Source: Lacinutrix himadriensis (lineage in GTDB: Bacteria > Bacteroidota > Bacteroidia > Flavobacteriales > Flavobacteriaceae). Taken from it: a DNA stretch of 64,000 bases. The first letter of the stretch is position 1. The number at the start of each line of letters is the position of its first letter. The DNA is taken from positions 744,001 through 808,000 of the forward strand of contig NZ_LIQI01000022.1 in the NCBI RefSeq assembly GCF_001418105.1. The letters are read 5' to 3'. The position numbers and the translations under genes were made by a program. A model generated the notes under the pieces. That model saw nothing but the letters and a program-made list of their open reading frames with translations. It was not told the DNA's origin and searched no databases. Below, piece by piece: positions 44,430 through 54,590 of the stretch.

Positions 44430-46895
44430 TTATTCTTTAATTAATTTTTGTGTTTTATTTTTTCCGTCTATAGTGATTTTCAATACATATATTCCTGTGC
44501 TTAATTTGGAAACATTAATGGTATTCGCTTTTAAGCTAGCATTTAGAATTTGTTTCCCTGTAATATCATATATAGTATACACCGCATTGTTTAATGGAAT
44601 GGAAGATCTAACAGTAACCATATCTTTTGCAGGGTTTGGATAAATAACAAGATCATCTTCAAGTACATTGTTGTTTATACTCAGTGGATTATCTCCTTCA
44701 ATGGCTGTGATGGTTTCATTAATATTTGGATTTGAAATAACATCTACTGTTCCAGAAGGCCATTTAATGGTTAGACTAGTAATTTCGGTATCTGTACCAA
44801 TACCAAAGTGGGTGTTTAGACTACTCATAAATTCAAACCCTTCGCCACTTCTTACATCTCTAATTTGTGTTCCAGAAGGCGTAACAATTTCAACTCTAGC
44901 GCCAATACCATTGTAATTACTTGTGGTTCCTTGTGTTCTTATTTTAATCCAATTATTTTCGTTAGGATTGTTTATATACATGGTACCTGTATTGTTTGTT
45001 CTTCCAAATACATCTAAAAAACCATCGTTGTTAAGATCTCCAATGGCTCCACTAGGAGGCATTCCTGTATTTACAACCGTAAACGTGTTATTCCCATTAT
45101 TAAGTAACATTCTACCGTTAGATAGAATATCTACATAACCATCATTATTAAAATCTGCCGGTGCATTTTCAATTCCGTAAGGAGCGCCACTAGGCGGAGT
45201 TCCGTATGTAAAAGTACCATCTCCATTATTTAACATGTATTTGTGGGCACCATCAGAACTTGAACTTGCTCCAATGTATGCATCCATATCGCCATCATTG
45301 TCATAATCTGCCCAAGCAGAAGACCAAGTTTGCACAGGGTCGGCAAGGTTTACACCAGGATCGGCAGCAACATTTGTAAATACACCATTACCGTCATTAC
45401 GCCACAGTTCATTTATTTTATGTGTTACATCACCACCTCTACATTTAGCAATAAACATATCGGAATCCCCATCATTATCATAATCTACCCAAACGGTTCC
45501 GTAATTTCCACCATCTGGATGTATACCTATTCCGTTAGGAACACCAGAAGAAGGACCTTGGAAAAAGGCTAAATTACCAGTTCCATCATTAATAAAATAT
45601 ACGTTTGGCTCTACATCATGACAAACAAAAGCATCTAAATTACCATCATTATTAATGTCTACAAAATTGGAACGTTGTGAGAAAACATAATCGGTAGTAT
45701 TAAAAGACTGGGAGTAGCTTGTACCATCTGCATTAGCCATAATAAAAGATACGCCATTTCCTGCACCATATAATAAATCGTTATATCCGTTACCATCTAA
45801 ATCCCCAGCAGCAATACTCCATCCCGGACCATAATTTGCAGACGTAATATAAAGGGTTTCATCAAAACAACCGTTTTCAGATTGGTAAGTAATTTGAAGG
45901 CTAGAAGCGCTAGCGGCAATTAAATCGTCTAATCCATCATTATTCATATCTACAACCGCATAACTAGATGCACTTATAGATGATATACTATTGTCTTGAG
46001 TAAAAGCAAATGTATTAGGTGCTGGAGGCGTGTTGTTTGTGGAAAAAGATAAGGAAGTCCAAGGACTAAATCCACTTCCATCAGGGCATTGCGATCTAAC
46101 ATATATTTCATAGTTGGAATTCGCGGATAACCCGGAAATCATATAGGCCTCATTTATGTTGGTAGATGTTCCAGAAGAAGGAGCTCCAGATCCTTGCGAT
46201 TGTATTGCAATTTGCCATGTAACTTCATTGTTCCCTGGCGACCAGTAAACCTCTACCGAATTATCTGTTACATTACAAATACTTAAATCGGTGATTTGTG
46301 GACAATTTGGAGGGGCTGAAGAAGATAGGTTTGGCGAATTAAAACAAATTCCATATCCAAAAGAATCATTATCATCATAATAAATACGATATCTAAAGTT
46401 TTGAAGCTGATTACTTGTAAATCCTGAAACGTCTAATTCAACACTTTGGAAATCGTTAGGTGTACCGTTGCAATAATCTACATTTGGCGGATTTGAAGTG
46501 TCACTATCGTATGTTGGTCCCCAATTCACCCAAGTATTCGTATTTGCATTCCAATATTGAAGGTTTAAAGTTTCGTTTGCATATACATTAAATACATAAG
46601 AAGAAGAAACTGCTAAAATAGTTTCTCCAGCATTAAATGCGTTCGTTAAATTAATGGTAGGAGATTGGATTCCTATATTGTTATCCGAACTTCCACCTCC
46701 TTCATCGTCATCAAAAGAAAAACTTGAAGATCCTCCAGCTACTGTTGGGTTTCCAGTAAATATTAGAGGTGCTGCATCATAAGTACCGTCTAAATCCCAA
46801 TTCGTATTTGGCCAGTTTGCATTTTCGTTTAGTACTTGTCCTGTAGCGAAATAGCAGCATAGCATTAGGGAAAGTACAAGTGTAATTTTTTTCAT
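44430..46895 (-). CDS. Secreted FG-GAP/VCBS repeat protein with fibronectin III and ASPIC/UnbV domains, T9SS substrate
   Basis: 821 residues. Signal peptide 1-19. A fibronectin III-like domain at about 195-290 (DNSVEVYWSPGNNEVTWQIA). FG-GAP/VCBS calcium-binding repeats at about 300-640 (VDYDNDGDSDMFIAKCRGGD; ADYDNDGDMDAYIG; DFNNDGYVDILSNG). An ASPIC/UnbV-type domain at about 655-730 (GIGARVEIVTPSGTQIRDV; SLTIKWPSG). A T9SS type A sorting domain ends the protein (IYPNPAKDMVTVRSS...). Likely a large surface-exposed adhesive or glycan-associated protein. It follows the diheme cytochrome gene by 13 bp and is probably co-transcribed. Confidence 0.88.
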   Translation of the reverse strand: MKKITLVLSLMLCCYFATGQVLNENANWPNTNWDLDGTYDAAPLIFTGNPTVAGGSSSFSFDDDEGGGSSDNNIGIQSPTINLTNAFNAGETILAVSSSYVFNVYANETLNLQYWNANTNTWVNWGPTYDSDTSNPPNVDYCNGTPNDFQSVELDVSGFTSNQLQNFRYRIYYDDNDSFGYGICFNSPNLSSSAPPNCPQITDLSICNVTDNSVEVYWSPGNNEVTWQIAIQSQGSGAPSSGTSTNINEAYMISGLSANSNYEIYVRSQCPDGSGFSPWTSLSFSTNNTPPAPNTFAFTQDNSISSISASSYAVVDMNNDGLDDLIAASASSLQITYQSENGCFDETLYITSANYGPGWSIAAGDLDGNGYNDLLYGAGNGVSFIMANADGTSYSQSFNTTDYVFSQRSNFVDINNDGNLDAFVCHDVEPNVYFINDGTGNLAFFQGPSSGVPNGIGIHPDGGNYGTVWVDYDNDGDSDMFIAKCRGGDVTHKINELWRNDGNGVFTNVAADPGVNLADPVQTWSSAWADYDNDGDMDAYIGASSSSDGAHKYMLNNGDGTFTYGTPPSGAPYGIENAPADFNNDGYVDILSNGRMLLNNGNNTFTVVNTGMPPSGAIGDLNNDGFLDVFGRTNNTGTMYINNPNENNWIKIRTQGTTSNYNGIGARVEIVTPSGTQIRDVRSGEGFEFMSSLNTHFGIGTDTEITSLTIKWPSGTVDVISNPNINETITAIEGDNPLSINNNVLEDDLVIYPNPAKDMVTVRSSIPLNNAVYTIYDITGKQILNASLKANTINVSKLSTGIYVLKITIDGKNKTQKLIKE

Positions 46896-46908
46896 GTTTT
46901 TATTGATT

Positions 46909-48018
46909 TTAGTTGCATTGTATGGTTAGTGAGTTTATCCACGCTTCGACCAATTGAAGTCCTTCAATATGTCTAAGTGTTCTGCCTAATAATGGCATTC
47001 TAATAGATTCTTCCGTTTCATTTAATCTGTAGAACAATACAGATTTTCTTGTGTCTCTTGGTTCTACGATATGTGTTAATCCGCTATCAAAATTATCATC
47101 TGGTTCAACACAAGCACCAAAATTGGTAGGATTTGAAGTCGCATCAAAATTAAATCGAATAGGTCTATAAGCACAATGAGATTCTTCCGAATGACAATGC
47201 GCACAATTAATATCAAGATAAGCTCTTGCTCTTGAATTTAGAGATAATGTCTCGTCCTCCCAATTAGGAAGCGTTTCTATATTAGAAGGATAGTTTTCTG
47301 CTAAGTAGCCAAAATCTGCCCATTTTTGTAATTGATTAATATCCCCATTTCCATAATTATAAGCGATATTTAAATTTCTAGGCTTTGGACCAATTGGTAT
47401 GGAAGTGTTTCCTGTTTTGTGGCAAGTATGGCATTGTGATGCACTTGGTATTCTATATTCTACGTGCTTTGTTTCAATTCCTTCGTTCCAGTCTGTGCTT
47501 ACTACACCTCCAGATAAATTAAAAGTAGCTTCGGTTTGTGCATCATTCCAGATATAATTTAAAAAGCTCCAACCGTCTGCTTTATTAATCAATAATCTGG
47601 TTTCAATTATTTTTGTTTCATTGTTTGGTAAAACGTTATTGTAATAGAAATTCTTGATTAAAATCGTACCAACTGGGAAGTTAAGTATTTCGTGATCTCC
47701 ATTATAATTTGCTTTAACATTGGAAGGCATCCAGATAAAGCGTTTCTTTTTAGCATAATCTGAAAAAAGAGCAGAACTTAAATCGTAAGGTAATACACCG
47801 TATACCGGATTTAGATTTTTAAGATCCCCTTCAAAAAAGTTGTATTCTGAAAGTGTAGTATAAGGCACTTGCGTTATATCAAAAACTACAGGAGACGTTT
47901 CTGGTTCTTCAATTATTTCTGGTTCTTCGATGGATATATAATTATCATCAGAGTCACAAGAATAAAAAAGTGTGCTAATAAAAAAACAAGAAAATACAAA
48001 AAGTAATTTTTTAACCAT
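46909..48018 (-). CDS. Diheme c-type cytochrome lipoprotein (SO2930/HNE_0200 family)
   Basis: 369 residues; lipobox LFYSC (Cys about 21). Two heme c motifs are visible, CHTCH (about residue 196) and CAHCH (about 271). Conserved family stretches are ALFSDYAKKKRFIWMP, IPIGPKPRNLN and RARAYLDINCAHCHS. Distal Met ligands may be in RMPLLGR. Electron partner unknown. In other bacteria this family sits beside a beta-helix protein; here its partner is the T9SS FG-GAP protein 13 bp downstream. Confidence 0.85.
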   Translation of the reverse strand: MVKKLLFVFSCFFISTLFYSCDSDDNYISIEEPEIIEEPETSPVVFDITQVPYTTLSEYNFFEGDLKNLNPVYGVLPYDLSSALFSDYAKKKRFIWMPSNVKANYNGDHEILNFPVGTILIKNFYYNNVLPNNETKIIETRLLINKADGWSFLNYIWNDAQTEATFNLSGGVVSTDWNEGIETKHVEYRIPSASQCHTCHKTGNTSIPIGPKPRNLNIAYNYGNGDINQLQKWADFGYLAENYPSNIETLPNWEDETLSLNSRARAYLDINCAHCHSEESHCAYRPIRFNFDATSNPTNFGACVEPDDNFDSGLTHIVEPRDTRKSVLFYRLNETEESIRMPLLGRTLRHIEGLQLVEAWINSLTIQCN

Positions 48019-48116
48019 AGTTTTAAAAATGGCTATTAAGTTACAATTTTTTATATTAACTTAATGTTAAACAGGTTAAACTACAGCAATATTTATGTTA
48101 AAGTAGTTTAATATGT

Positions 48117-49106
48117 TTACACTAAATGGTTTTCTACTAAATATTCAGCAATTTGAACAGCGTTTGTTGCGGCACCTTTTCTTAGGTTATCTGCAACAAT
48201 CCACATATTTAAAGTGTTTGGTTGTGTTTCGTCTCTTCTAAGTCTACCAACAAAAACATCGTCTTTTCCATGTGCTAAAATAGGCATTGGGTAGGTGTTG
48301 GTTGCTGGGTTGTCTTGCACAATAATCCCTGATGCTTCACTTAGTAATTGTCTAACGTCTTTTAAATCGAAGTCGTTTTCAAATTCTACATTTACCGATT
48401 CCGAATGTCCTCCAGAAGTTGGTATTCTAACCGCAGTTGCTGTTACAGAAAAAGTTCTGTCATTAAATATTTTTTGAGGTTCTCTAGCGAGTTTCATTTC
48501 CTCTTTCGTGTACCCGTTTTCTTCAAAAACATCACAATGTGGTAGTGCATTTCTGCCAATAGGATATGGATAAGCCATTTCTCCTTCAATACCATTTATT
48601 TCATTTTCTAACTGTTGTACCGCTTTAACTCCTGTACCAGAAACCGATTGATATGTAGAAATAACAACGCGTTTCATTTTGTACTTTTCATGCAATGGAG
48701 CTAATGCTAATACTAATTGAATAGTAGAACAATTAGGGTTTGCTATAATTTTATCTTCTTTAGTAAGCTCTTTGGCATTAATTTCTGGAACTACTAATTT
48801 TTTTGTTGGATCCATTCTCCATGCAGAAGAATTATCTATAACTACCGTTCCTACTGCTGCAAATTTTGGAGCCCAGTCTAATGAAGTACCTCCTCCAGCA
48901 GAAAAAATAGCGATATCTGGTTTCATATCTACAGCGGTTTGTAAACCAACTACTTTGTAGTTTTTGTTATTATATGCAATATCTTTTCCAACAGATCTTT
49001 CTGAAGCAACAGGAATAAATTCTGTTACAGGAAAATTACGCTCTACAAGAACTTGTCTCATTACTTCCCCAACCATTCCAGTTGCACCAACTACAGCTAC
49101 TTTCAT
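48117..49106 (-). CDS. asd: Aspartate-semialdehyde dehydrogenase
   Basis: 329 residues. NADPH-dependent step from aspartyl phosphate towards lysine, threonine and methionine. Seen: VVGATGMVGEVMRQVL (NADP), active Cys in ANPNCSTIQLVLAL (about 130), TYQSVSGTGVKAVQQLENE, and the catalytic His in RIPTSGGHSESVNVEF. Single gene with its own promoter region; the terminator at 49193 separates it from mscL. Confidence 0.95.
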   Translation of the reverse strand: MKVAVVGATGMVGEVMRQVLVERNFPVTEFIPVASERSVGKDIAYNNKNYKVVGLQTAVDMKPDIAIFSAGGGTSLDWAPKFAAVGTVVIDNSSAWRMDPTKKLVVPEINAKELTKEDKIIANPNCSTIQLVLALAPLHEKYKMKRVVISTYQSVSGTGVKAVQQLENEINGIEGEMAYPYPIGRNALPHCDVFEENGYTKEEMKLAREPQKIFNDRTFSVTATAVRIPTSGGHSESVNVEFENDFDLKDVRQLLSEASGIIVQDNPATNTYPMPILAHGKDDVFVGRLRRDETQPNTLNMWIVADNLRKGAATNAVQIAEYLVENHLV

Positions 49107-49192
49107 TTTATAAAATTTAGACTACAAAACTATAGCATTTATTAATGCAAACGTTTAATATACAACGTTTTTTTTGTTAAAAATGGCGTATA

Positions 49193-49229
49193 AAAAAAGC
49201 CTCATTTTAAATTAAATGAGGCTTTTTTA
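49193..49229 (-). terminator. Terminator of mscL
   Basis: AGCCTCATTT and AAATGAGGCT stem with A7 and T runs, between mscL and asd on the minus strand. Confidence 0.85.
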
Positions 49230-49276
49230 GTAATTATATGATGATTATATAATTATAGAGTTTTTCTTAAAGAAGA

Positions 49277-49681
49277 TTACTTTTTTAATAAATCTCTAAT
49301 TTCTGCAAGTAAATCTTCTTGAGATGGTCCTGCAGGTGCAGCAGGTGCTGGAGGAGTTTTTGTTTTATTGTATGCTTTTACAAGTAAGAACATTACAAAA
49401 CCAACAACAAGTAAACTAATAATAGTGTCTACCCACGCTCCGTATTCTACAGCAGCAACTCCTGCTTCTTTAGCAGCAGCAACAGTTTTGTATACTTCGT
49501 CTCCAGGAGTCCAAAAGTTGTCTGAGAAACTTTTTCCACCAGTTACTAAACCAATAAGAGGCATAGCGATTTTAGATACGAAACCGTTTATAACAGCTCC
49601 AAGAGCTCCGGCCATAATTACAGCAACAGCGAAATCAATCACGTTACCAGTCATAATAAAATTCTTAAATTCTTTTAACAT
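49277..49681 (-). CDS. mscL: Large-conductance mechanosensitive channel
   Basis: 134 residues, normal length. Opens under membrane tension to release solutes at hypo-osmotic shock. Residues 1-45 include LKEFKNFIMTGNVIDFAVAV and the pore helix with GALGAVINGFV; the second helix is IISLLVVGFVMFLLVKAY; the C-terminal helix is SQEDLLAEIRDLLKK. A periplasmic loop with an Ala-rich insert is longer than in E. coli. Single-gene unit. Confidence 0.95.
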   Translation of the reverse strand: MLKEFKNFIMTGNVIDFAVAVIMAGALGAVINGFVSKIAMPLIGLVTGGKSFSDNFWTPGDEVYKTVAAAKEAGVAAVEYGAWVDTIISLLVVGFVMFLLVKAYNKTKTPPAPAAPAGPSQEDLLAEIRDLLKK

Positions 49682-49771
49682 GATATATGTTTTTTATTAG
49701 TTAATTAATTTAATGCAAAATTAGTTAAAATTTTAACAAAATATAAGAAATTAATTCACTAGTAGGAGTTT

Positions 49772-50878
49772 TTAACGATGAAATGCTCTTTTTACACGTT
49801 GAGATATAGAAGTTAGCAACTCATAAGAAATAGAGTTTGTTTTATTTGCTAAAGTTTCGGCAGTTGGGTGCTTTCCAAAAACAATAATTTCATCTCCTTC
49901 ATTACAGTCTATGTTGGTTACATCTACCATAATCATGTCCATACAAACATTACCAACAATAGGTGCTTTTTGCTCGTTTATAGTCACAAAACCAATGCCA
50001 TTTCCATACTGTCTACCAATACCATCTGCATGACCAATGGGTATGGTTGCCGTTTTTGTAGTATTCGTTGCCGTATATGCTCTGTTATAACCTAAAGATT
50101 CTCCTTTTTGTATCGTGTGAATTTGGGAGATAACAGATTTAAGAGTAGAAATAGGTGTAAAATTTTGGTTTTCTTTTTCCGAATTACCAAAACCATATAA
50201 TCCAATTCCGCTTCTAACCATATCAAAATGTGCTTCGGGATAATTTAATATTCCTGAAGTATTACACATATGAAGTATTGGTTGGAACCCTGTTTTTTTA
50301 AGGAATGTTTCCGCAATATCTTTAAACTTCGCTATCTGATTTAAAGTAAATTCCTTTTCATTTAAATCTTCGCTAGCTGCTAAATGCGAAAATATAGAGG
50401 TTACTTTTACCGAAGCATTATTTTTTAATAACGGAAGTATTGTATCTATTTCTTCGGCATTAAAGCCCAAGCGATTCAATCCGGTGTTAAACTTTATATG
50501 AATCGGATAATTTTGTTGTTTTTCTTTGGCAGCAACAGCTATAAATTCTTTTAAAATTTTAAGACTATAAATACTTGGTTCTAAACAACGTTCTATAAGG
50601 GTTTGAAAATTTACAGCTAGAGGGTGCAATACTAAAATTGGTTTAGTAATTCCTGCATCACGAAGCGCAACACCTTCATTAATATAAGCCACAGCAAAAT
50701 AATCGACATCTAAATCTTGAAGATGTTTTGCTATTTCTTCCGCATCGCTACCATAAGCAAAAGCTTTAACAACTGCTAAAAATTTGGTTTTAGGTTGTAG
50801 CTTAGATTTAAGGTATTTGTGGTTATGCGAAAGCGCTTTTAAATCTATTTCAAGGGTTGTTTCTTGAACCTTAGACAT
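49772..50878 (-). CDS. alr: Alanine racemase
   Basis: 368 residues from ATG 50878 ([20 protein letters not shown]); a longer open frame begins at 50920, but within tdk. PLP enzyme that makes D-alanine for peptidoglycan. The PLP Lys is in [18 protein letters not shown], the catalytic Tyr in GYNRAYTA (about 256) and the C-terminal part has [11 protein letters not shown]. The start overlaps the tdk stop by 8 bp, so translation is probably coupled. Many Bacteroidota have a MurF-Alr fusion; this one is stand-alone. Confidence 0.94.
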   Translation of the reverse strand: MSKVQETTLEIDLKALSHNHKYLKSKLQPKTKFLAVVKAFAYGSDAEEIAKHLQDLDVDYFAVAYINEGVALRDAGITKPILVLHPLAVNFQTLIERCLEPSIYSLKILKEFIAVAAKEKQQNYPIHIKFNTGLNRLGFNAEEIDTILPLLKNNASVKVTSIFSHLAASEDLNEKEFTLNQIAKFKDIAETFLKKTGFQPILHMCNTSGILNYPEAHFDMVRSGIGLYGFGNSEKENQNFTPISTLKSVISQIHTIQKGESLGYNRAYTATNTTKTATIPIGHADGIGRQYGNGIGFVTINEQKAPIVGNVCMDMIMVDVTNIDCNEGDEIIVFGKHPTAETLANKTNSISYELLTSISQRVKRAFHR

Positions 50879-51518
50879 TGGGTTTATTTTCTTTGGTAGA
50901 AAGTTCTTCGACGTCTTCAACTTTCATAGACTTTATTTTTTCGCGCATGGTAGCTTTGTAGTATGCAGCACGACTTAAAGGCTCATATTCGTCGGTTTCA
51001 CCAAGTAATACCAGATTGTCATTCAGTGATTTTCTAAAACTGTATTGTGCTAAATTCCCAGTTCTTGTACAAACCGCATGTACTTTAGTAACGTATTCTG
51101 CAGTAGCCATTAGATTTGGCATAGGGCCAAAAGGGTTTCCTTTAAAATCCATATCTAAACCAGCAACAATAACACGAATGCCTTTGTTTGCTAAGTCATT
51201 ACAAACACGTACAATTTCGTCATCAAAAAATTGTGCTTCATCAATACCAACCACATCGCAGCCGTCTGCTAAAATTGGAATATTAGCAGCAGCAGGCACT
51301 GGCGTCGAGCGAATTTCGTTAGCATCATGAGAAACAACCATTTCTTCATCGTAACGCACATCTATGGCAGGTTTAAAAATCTCTACTTTTTGCTTTGCAA
51401 ATTGCGCACGCTTAAGCCTTCGAATTAATTCTTCGGTTTTCCCAGAGAACATTGATCCGCAGATTACTTCAATCCAACCAAATTGTTCTTTTTGATTTAC
51501 TGTATTTTCAAGAAACAT
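50871..51518 (-). CDS. tdk: Thymidine kinase
   Basis: 215 residues, TK1-like. P-loop [17 protein letters not shown] at about 21-37, Walker B-like [10 protein letters not shown] and the lid region [15 protein letters not shown]. The usual second Cys of the zinc CxxC in the lid is replaced here (VCTRTG), as in several Bacteroidota members, so zinc binding may be lost. Salvages thymidine to dTMP. Upstream partner of alr. Confidence 0.93.
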   Translation of the reverse strand: MFLENTVNQKEQFGWIEVICGSMFSGKTEELIRRLKRAQFAKQKVEIFKPAIDVRYDEEMVVSHDANEIRSTPVPAAANIPILADGCDVVGIDEAQFFDDEIVRVCNDLANKGIRVIVAGLDMDFKGNPFGPMPNLMATAEYVTKVHAVCTRTGNLAQYSFRKSLNDNLVLLGETDEYEPLSRAAYYKATMREKIKSMKVEDVEELSTKENKPNV

Positions 51519-51635
51519 TTTGTAATTTTAACACTAAAACAAAACCTTTTTTCGTTTTGCATAAAGGTGACGCAAATTTATTAAAAATCAAAAGGCTAAA
51601 TTGCATTATATTCGAAAAATAAAAATTAATATGTC

Positions 51636-52364
51636 ATGAAGAAGAAGTTGGAATCTGAATTAATGAGCATTGCTCATAGAATTTTAAAGCTAAAAGGGAA
51701 AGAAGATGTTAATAAAATGCATGAAGAGGTTGCTGCGCTTTATGAAAAACTTACGGTTTTAAAATTTGCACAAGAAAATTTTGAAGATAGTATACCAACC
51801 ATAGGCAATGATTCTTCTTTTTTTGGCATGCTAGACACTGCTTTTAATAATAAAGTGAGTGATAATATAGAGGTGGAAGATAGAACCTATATTAACATGG
51901 ATGAAAATGAAAACGAAGCCATCATGGAACCTGCCATTGAAAAAATTAAGGACATGGTAGCGCAAATGCCAGGGGAAACACATCAAGTAGATGACTTTTT
52001 AGAAACCGTAATACCAAAAACACAGTTTCATAAAAATGACTTTGAAGAAATTACAGCCGACTTTACAGAAATGCCTGTTTTTGAAAAAGTAAATAAAACC
52101 AACGAAAAAAAGTCACTATACGAAAAATTAAAAACAGGAGCTTTACACATTGGATTAAATGATAAAATAGCTTTTATAAAACATCTTTTTGATGGTAAAA
52201 ACGAAGATTACGAACGTGTGATTTCACAAATAAACACCTCACAATCTTTTGAAGAAGCGCAAAATTTTATTCAGAATATGGTGAAACCCGATTATAATAA
52301 TTGGATTGGTAAAGAAGACGTAGAAGTGCGCCTTTTAGAACTTATTGAAAGCAAGTTTGAGTAA
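51636..52364 (+). CDS. Conserved hypothetical protein upstream of rsmI
   Basis: 242 residues, acidic, no signal peptide or membrane segment. N-terminal coiled coil (LESELMSIAHRILKLKGKED), a variable acidic middle, and a conserved C-terminal helical part (GALHIGLNDKIAFIKHLFDG; WIGKEDVEVRLLELIESKFE). I know the type from Flavobacteriaceae but not its function. The stop overlaps the rsmI start by one base (TAATG), so the pair is an operon. Confidence 0.82.
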   Translation: MKKKLESELMSIAHRILKLKGKEDVNKMHEEVAALYEKLTVLKFAQENFEDSIPTIGNDSSFFGMLDTAFNNKVSDNIEVEDRTYINMDENENEAIMEPAIEKIKDMVAQMPGETHQVDDFLETVIPKTQFHKNDFEEITADFTEMPVFEKVNKTNEKKSLYEKLKTGALHIGLNDKIAFIKHLFDGKNEDYERVISQINTSQSFEEAQNFIQNMVKPDYNNWIGKEDVEVRLLELIESKFE

Positions 52365-53041
52365 TGAGTAAATTATATATTGTCCCAACACCAATAGGAA
52401 ACCTTAAGGATATCACCTTTAGAGCTGTCGAAATTTTAAAGGATGTAGATCTTATTTTAGCCGAAGACACTAGAACTTCAGGAAAACTTTTAAAACACTT
52501 TGAAATTGGTACGCATATGCAAAGCCACCACATGCATAATGAGCATAAAACGGTCGAAGCATTAATTCAAAAATTAAAATCAGGTGTAACTATTGCTTTG
52601 ATTAGTGATGCGGGAACGCCGGCGATTTCAGATCCGGGATTTTTGTTAACCAGAGCCTGTGTAGAAAATGGCATTGAGGTAGATTGTTTACCTGGAGCAA
52701 CCGCGTTTGTACCAGCATTAGTAAATAGTGGTTTGCCAAACGATAAGTTTGTTTTTGAAGGTTTTCTTCCTGTTAAAAAAGGACGTCAGACCAGATTATT
52801 ACTTCTAGCCGAAGAAACGAGAACCATGATTTTTTACGAAAGTCCGCACAAACTAATAAAAACACTAGCGCATTTTTGTGAGTATTTTGGAGAAGAACGA
52901 CAGGTTTCGGTTTCTAGAGAATTAACAAAACTATACGAAGAAACCATTCGTGGTACCGCAAAAGAAGTGTTAGCACATTATACCAATAAACCACCAAAAG
53001 GAGAAATTGTTGTTGTGGTTGCTGGAAATTCTAAGAAATAA
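52364..53041 (+). CDS. rsmI: 16S rRNA 2'-O-methyltransferase I
   Basis: 225 residues. SAM-dependent tetrapyrrole-methylase fold enzyme that methylates C1402 of 16S rRNA. Seen: YIVPTPIGNLKDITFRAVEI at the N terminus, LAEDTRTSGKLLKHF, ALISDAGTPAISDPG, and the C-terminal KGEIVVVVAG. It lacks the small C-terminal extension of E. coli RsmI, as usual for Bacteroidota. Confidence 0.94.
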   Translation: MSKLYIVPTPIGNLKDITFRAVEILKDVDLILAEDTRTSGKLLKHFEIGTHMQSHHMHNEHKTVEALIQKLKSGVTIALISDAGTPAISDPGFLLTRACVENGIEVDCLPGATAFVPALVNSGLPNDKFVFEGFLPVKKGRQTRLLLLAEETRTMIFYESPHKLIKTLAHFCEYFGEERQVSVSRELTKLYEETIRGTAKEVLAHYTNKPPKGEIVVVVAGNSKK

Positions 53042-53084
53042 GAAAGTAGTTTTATTTTTCAGAATAGCAACAGAAAATATTAAA

Positions 53085-53429
53085 ATGGATATAAAAACAT
53101 TCAAAAATAAATTAAAAATAGCTCCAAAAACTATTGCGTTTTCTGAAACCATGGATGTTATTTATGCGAATTATGAATTCACGCCAAAAGCTTTTACAAA
53201 TGGCCCTTTAGAAAATGCCGAAGGACAAAATTCAGGTTCCTGTAAATTGTTTGCTTTTGCAAAAGTGGAAGGTTTATCTAAAGCAGAAACCTTGACTTGT
53301 TTTGGCGCATTTTATTTTGATGAAGTTTTAAAAGATCCGGAAGGTGACGGACATAAAAATATTAGAAACTTTATGAAAACCGGTTTTGAAGGATTGGTTT
53401 TTGAGGGTTTTCCTTTAACAAAAAAGTAA
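53085..53429 (+). CDS. HopJ family protein
   Basis: 114 residues from ATG 53085 (MDIKTFKNKLKIAPKTIAFS), which fits the family's usual length; an ATG at 53007 lies inside rsmI and is unlikely. Conserved: TMDVIYANYEFTPKAFTNG and AEGQNSGSCKLFAFA. The family name comes from a Pseudomonas type III effector, but most members are in free-living bacteria without type III secretion, and none is seen here. Function unknown. Confidence 0.87.
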   Translation: MDIKTFKNKLKIAPKTIAFSETMDVIYANYEFTPKAFTNGPLENAEGQNSGSCKLFAFAKVEGLSKAETLTCFGAFYFDEVLKDPEGDGHKNIRNFMKTGFEGLVFEGFPLTKK

Positions 53430-53448
53430 AAGGGTTATTTCTTATTCA

Positions 53449-54021
53449 ATGGAAGATTTACTGTACAAGATAAGACAATGTGCTATTTGCGAAGCGCATT
53501 TACCACTTGGTCCACGACCAGTAATAACAGCAAATCCGAAAGCCAAAATAATAATTATCGGACAAGCACCAGGAACGAGTGTGCATAAAACGGGAATTCC
53601 GTGGAATGATCCTAGCGGAAGACAACTCCGTAAATGGTTAGGCGTTACCGATGAAGATTTTTATGATGAAACCAAATTTGCATTAATGCCAATGGGTTTT
53701 TGCTATCCCGGAAAAGGAAAAACAGGGGATTTACCACCAAGAAAAGAATGTGCACCACAATGGCATGAAGTGCTTTTAAAGGAAATGCCAAACATAGAAC
53801 TGGTTATTTTAATTGGGCTGTACGCTCAAAAATATTATTTGCAAGAAGACGCTAAAAGAACATTAACCGAAACGGTTGCAAATTATAAAGAATACTTACC
53901 GAAGTATTTCCCTATTCCGCATCCTTCGCCAAATAATAGATTCTGGAAAGGTAAAAACCCTTGGTTTGAGGTGAATGTTGTTCCGGAACTTCAAAAAAGA
54001 GTAAAGAGCATTTTAAAATAA
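53449..54021 (+). CDS. Uracil-DNA glycosylase family protein
   Basis: 190 residues of the UDG superfamily. A cysteine pair near the N terminus (CAICEAHLP) is followed by motif 1 IIGQAPGTSVHKTGIPWND and the C-terminal motif IPHPSPNNRFW (His-Pro-Ser-Pro). In place of GxDPY the family-specific GQAPG is present. Some members bind an iron-sulfur cluster, but the four Cys expected for one are not evident. Base-excision repair is likely, but activity on uracil is unproven for this branch. It follows the hopJ-like gene by 20 bp. Confidence 0.85.
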   Translation: MEDLLYKIRQCAICEAHLPLGPRPVITANPKAKIIIIGQAPGTSVHKTGIPWNDPSGRQLRKWLGVTDEDFYDETKFALMPMGFCYPGKGKTGDLPPRKECAPQWHEVLLKEMPNIELVILIGLYAQKYYLQEDAKRTLTETVANYKEYLPKYFPIPHPSPNNRFWKGKNPWFEVNVVPELQKRVKSILK

Positions 54022-54230
54022 TCAATTACACTTGAAGTTTCACTCCTCTTATGTATTGAATTTTTCATGTATTTTGCTTGAGCTTTAATTTTTTTTGGAC
54101 TACGTTTTTTCAACCTTTTCAATACTTTAAGTTCGTGTTTTTGATTTATATTTTTATTTATAAAAAATATAGCAGCAATTAATATGATAATTAGAAAGAT
54201 AACTACTATTTGATTAACTGATAATTCCAT
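53991..54230 (-). CDS. Small basic membrane protein
   Basis: 79 residues: one N-terminal helix (VVIFLIIILIAAIFFI, about 8-24) and a Lys-rich cytoplasmic part (KRLKKRSPKKIKAQAKYMKN). It converges with the UDG-like gene and overlaps its 3' end by 31 bp. The composition looks like a real small membrane protein, but no homologue comes to mind. Confidence 0.5.
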   Translation of the reverse strand: MELSVNQIVVIFLIIILIAAIFFINKNINQKHELKVLKRLKKRSPKKIKAQAKYMKNSIHKRSETSSVIDYFKMLFTLF

Positions 54231-54590
54231 AATTATTGAATTCTTAAGCTAAAATAATCCAGTCATTTTAAACTAGGTGTGACACGAGAGCTTCTGCTGT
54301 AAATTATTTTAGTATGTTTTTCTGTTTCAAAAATATAAGGACTTTCTGAAAAATATTAAGACATGAAATACCGTAGCACAAATATCTTGTAATCAGTGCA
54401 TTATGATTGTGTAAAAATTATTTTGGCTAAATTTATTTATTCATTTTTCTCATGTCTTAACCAATAATAAATATTTTTATATCACAAAAAAACCTCACTA
54501 TTTCTAGCAAGGTTTATATGTTATTATTATTATTATTATGAAGACTAAGAGTAAGCAAACGGAAAACGGTTACTGCCTACTGCATACTAT
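54231..54590. other. Spacer with a terminator and a TTA trinucleotide run
   Basis: No gene is visible on either strand. It holds an inverted repeat with T run at 54484-54515 and a TTATTATTATTATTATTA tract at about 54520-54540. Confidence 0.5.
54484..54515 (-). terminator. Probable terminator of the AhpD-like gene
   Basis: AAACCT and AGGTTT arms around an imperfect inner stem, with a T7 run on the minus strand. Confidence 0.55.

Noticed and set aside
53085-53429. Type III secretion effector (HopJ name)
   Set aside because: No type III secretion genes; the family is common in non-pathogens.
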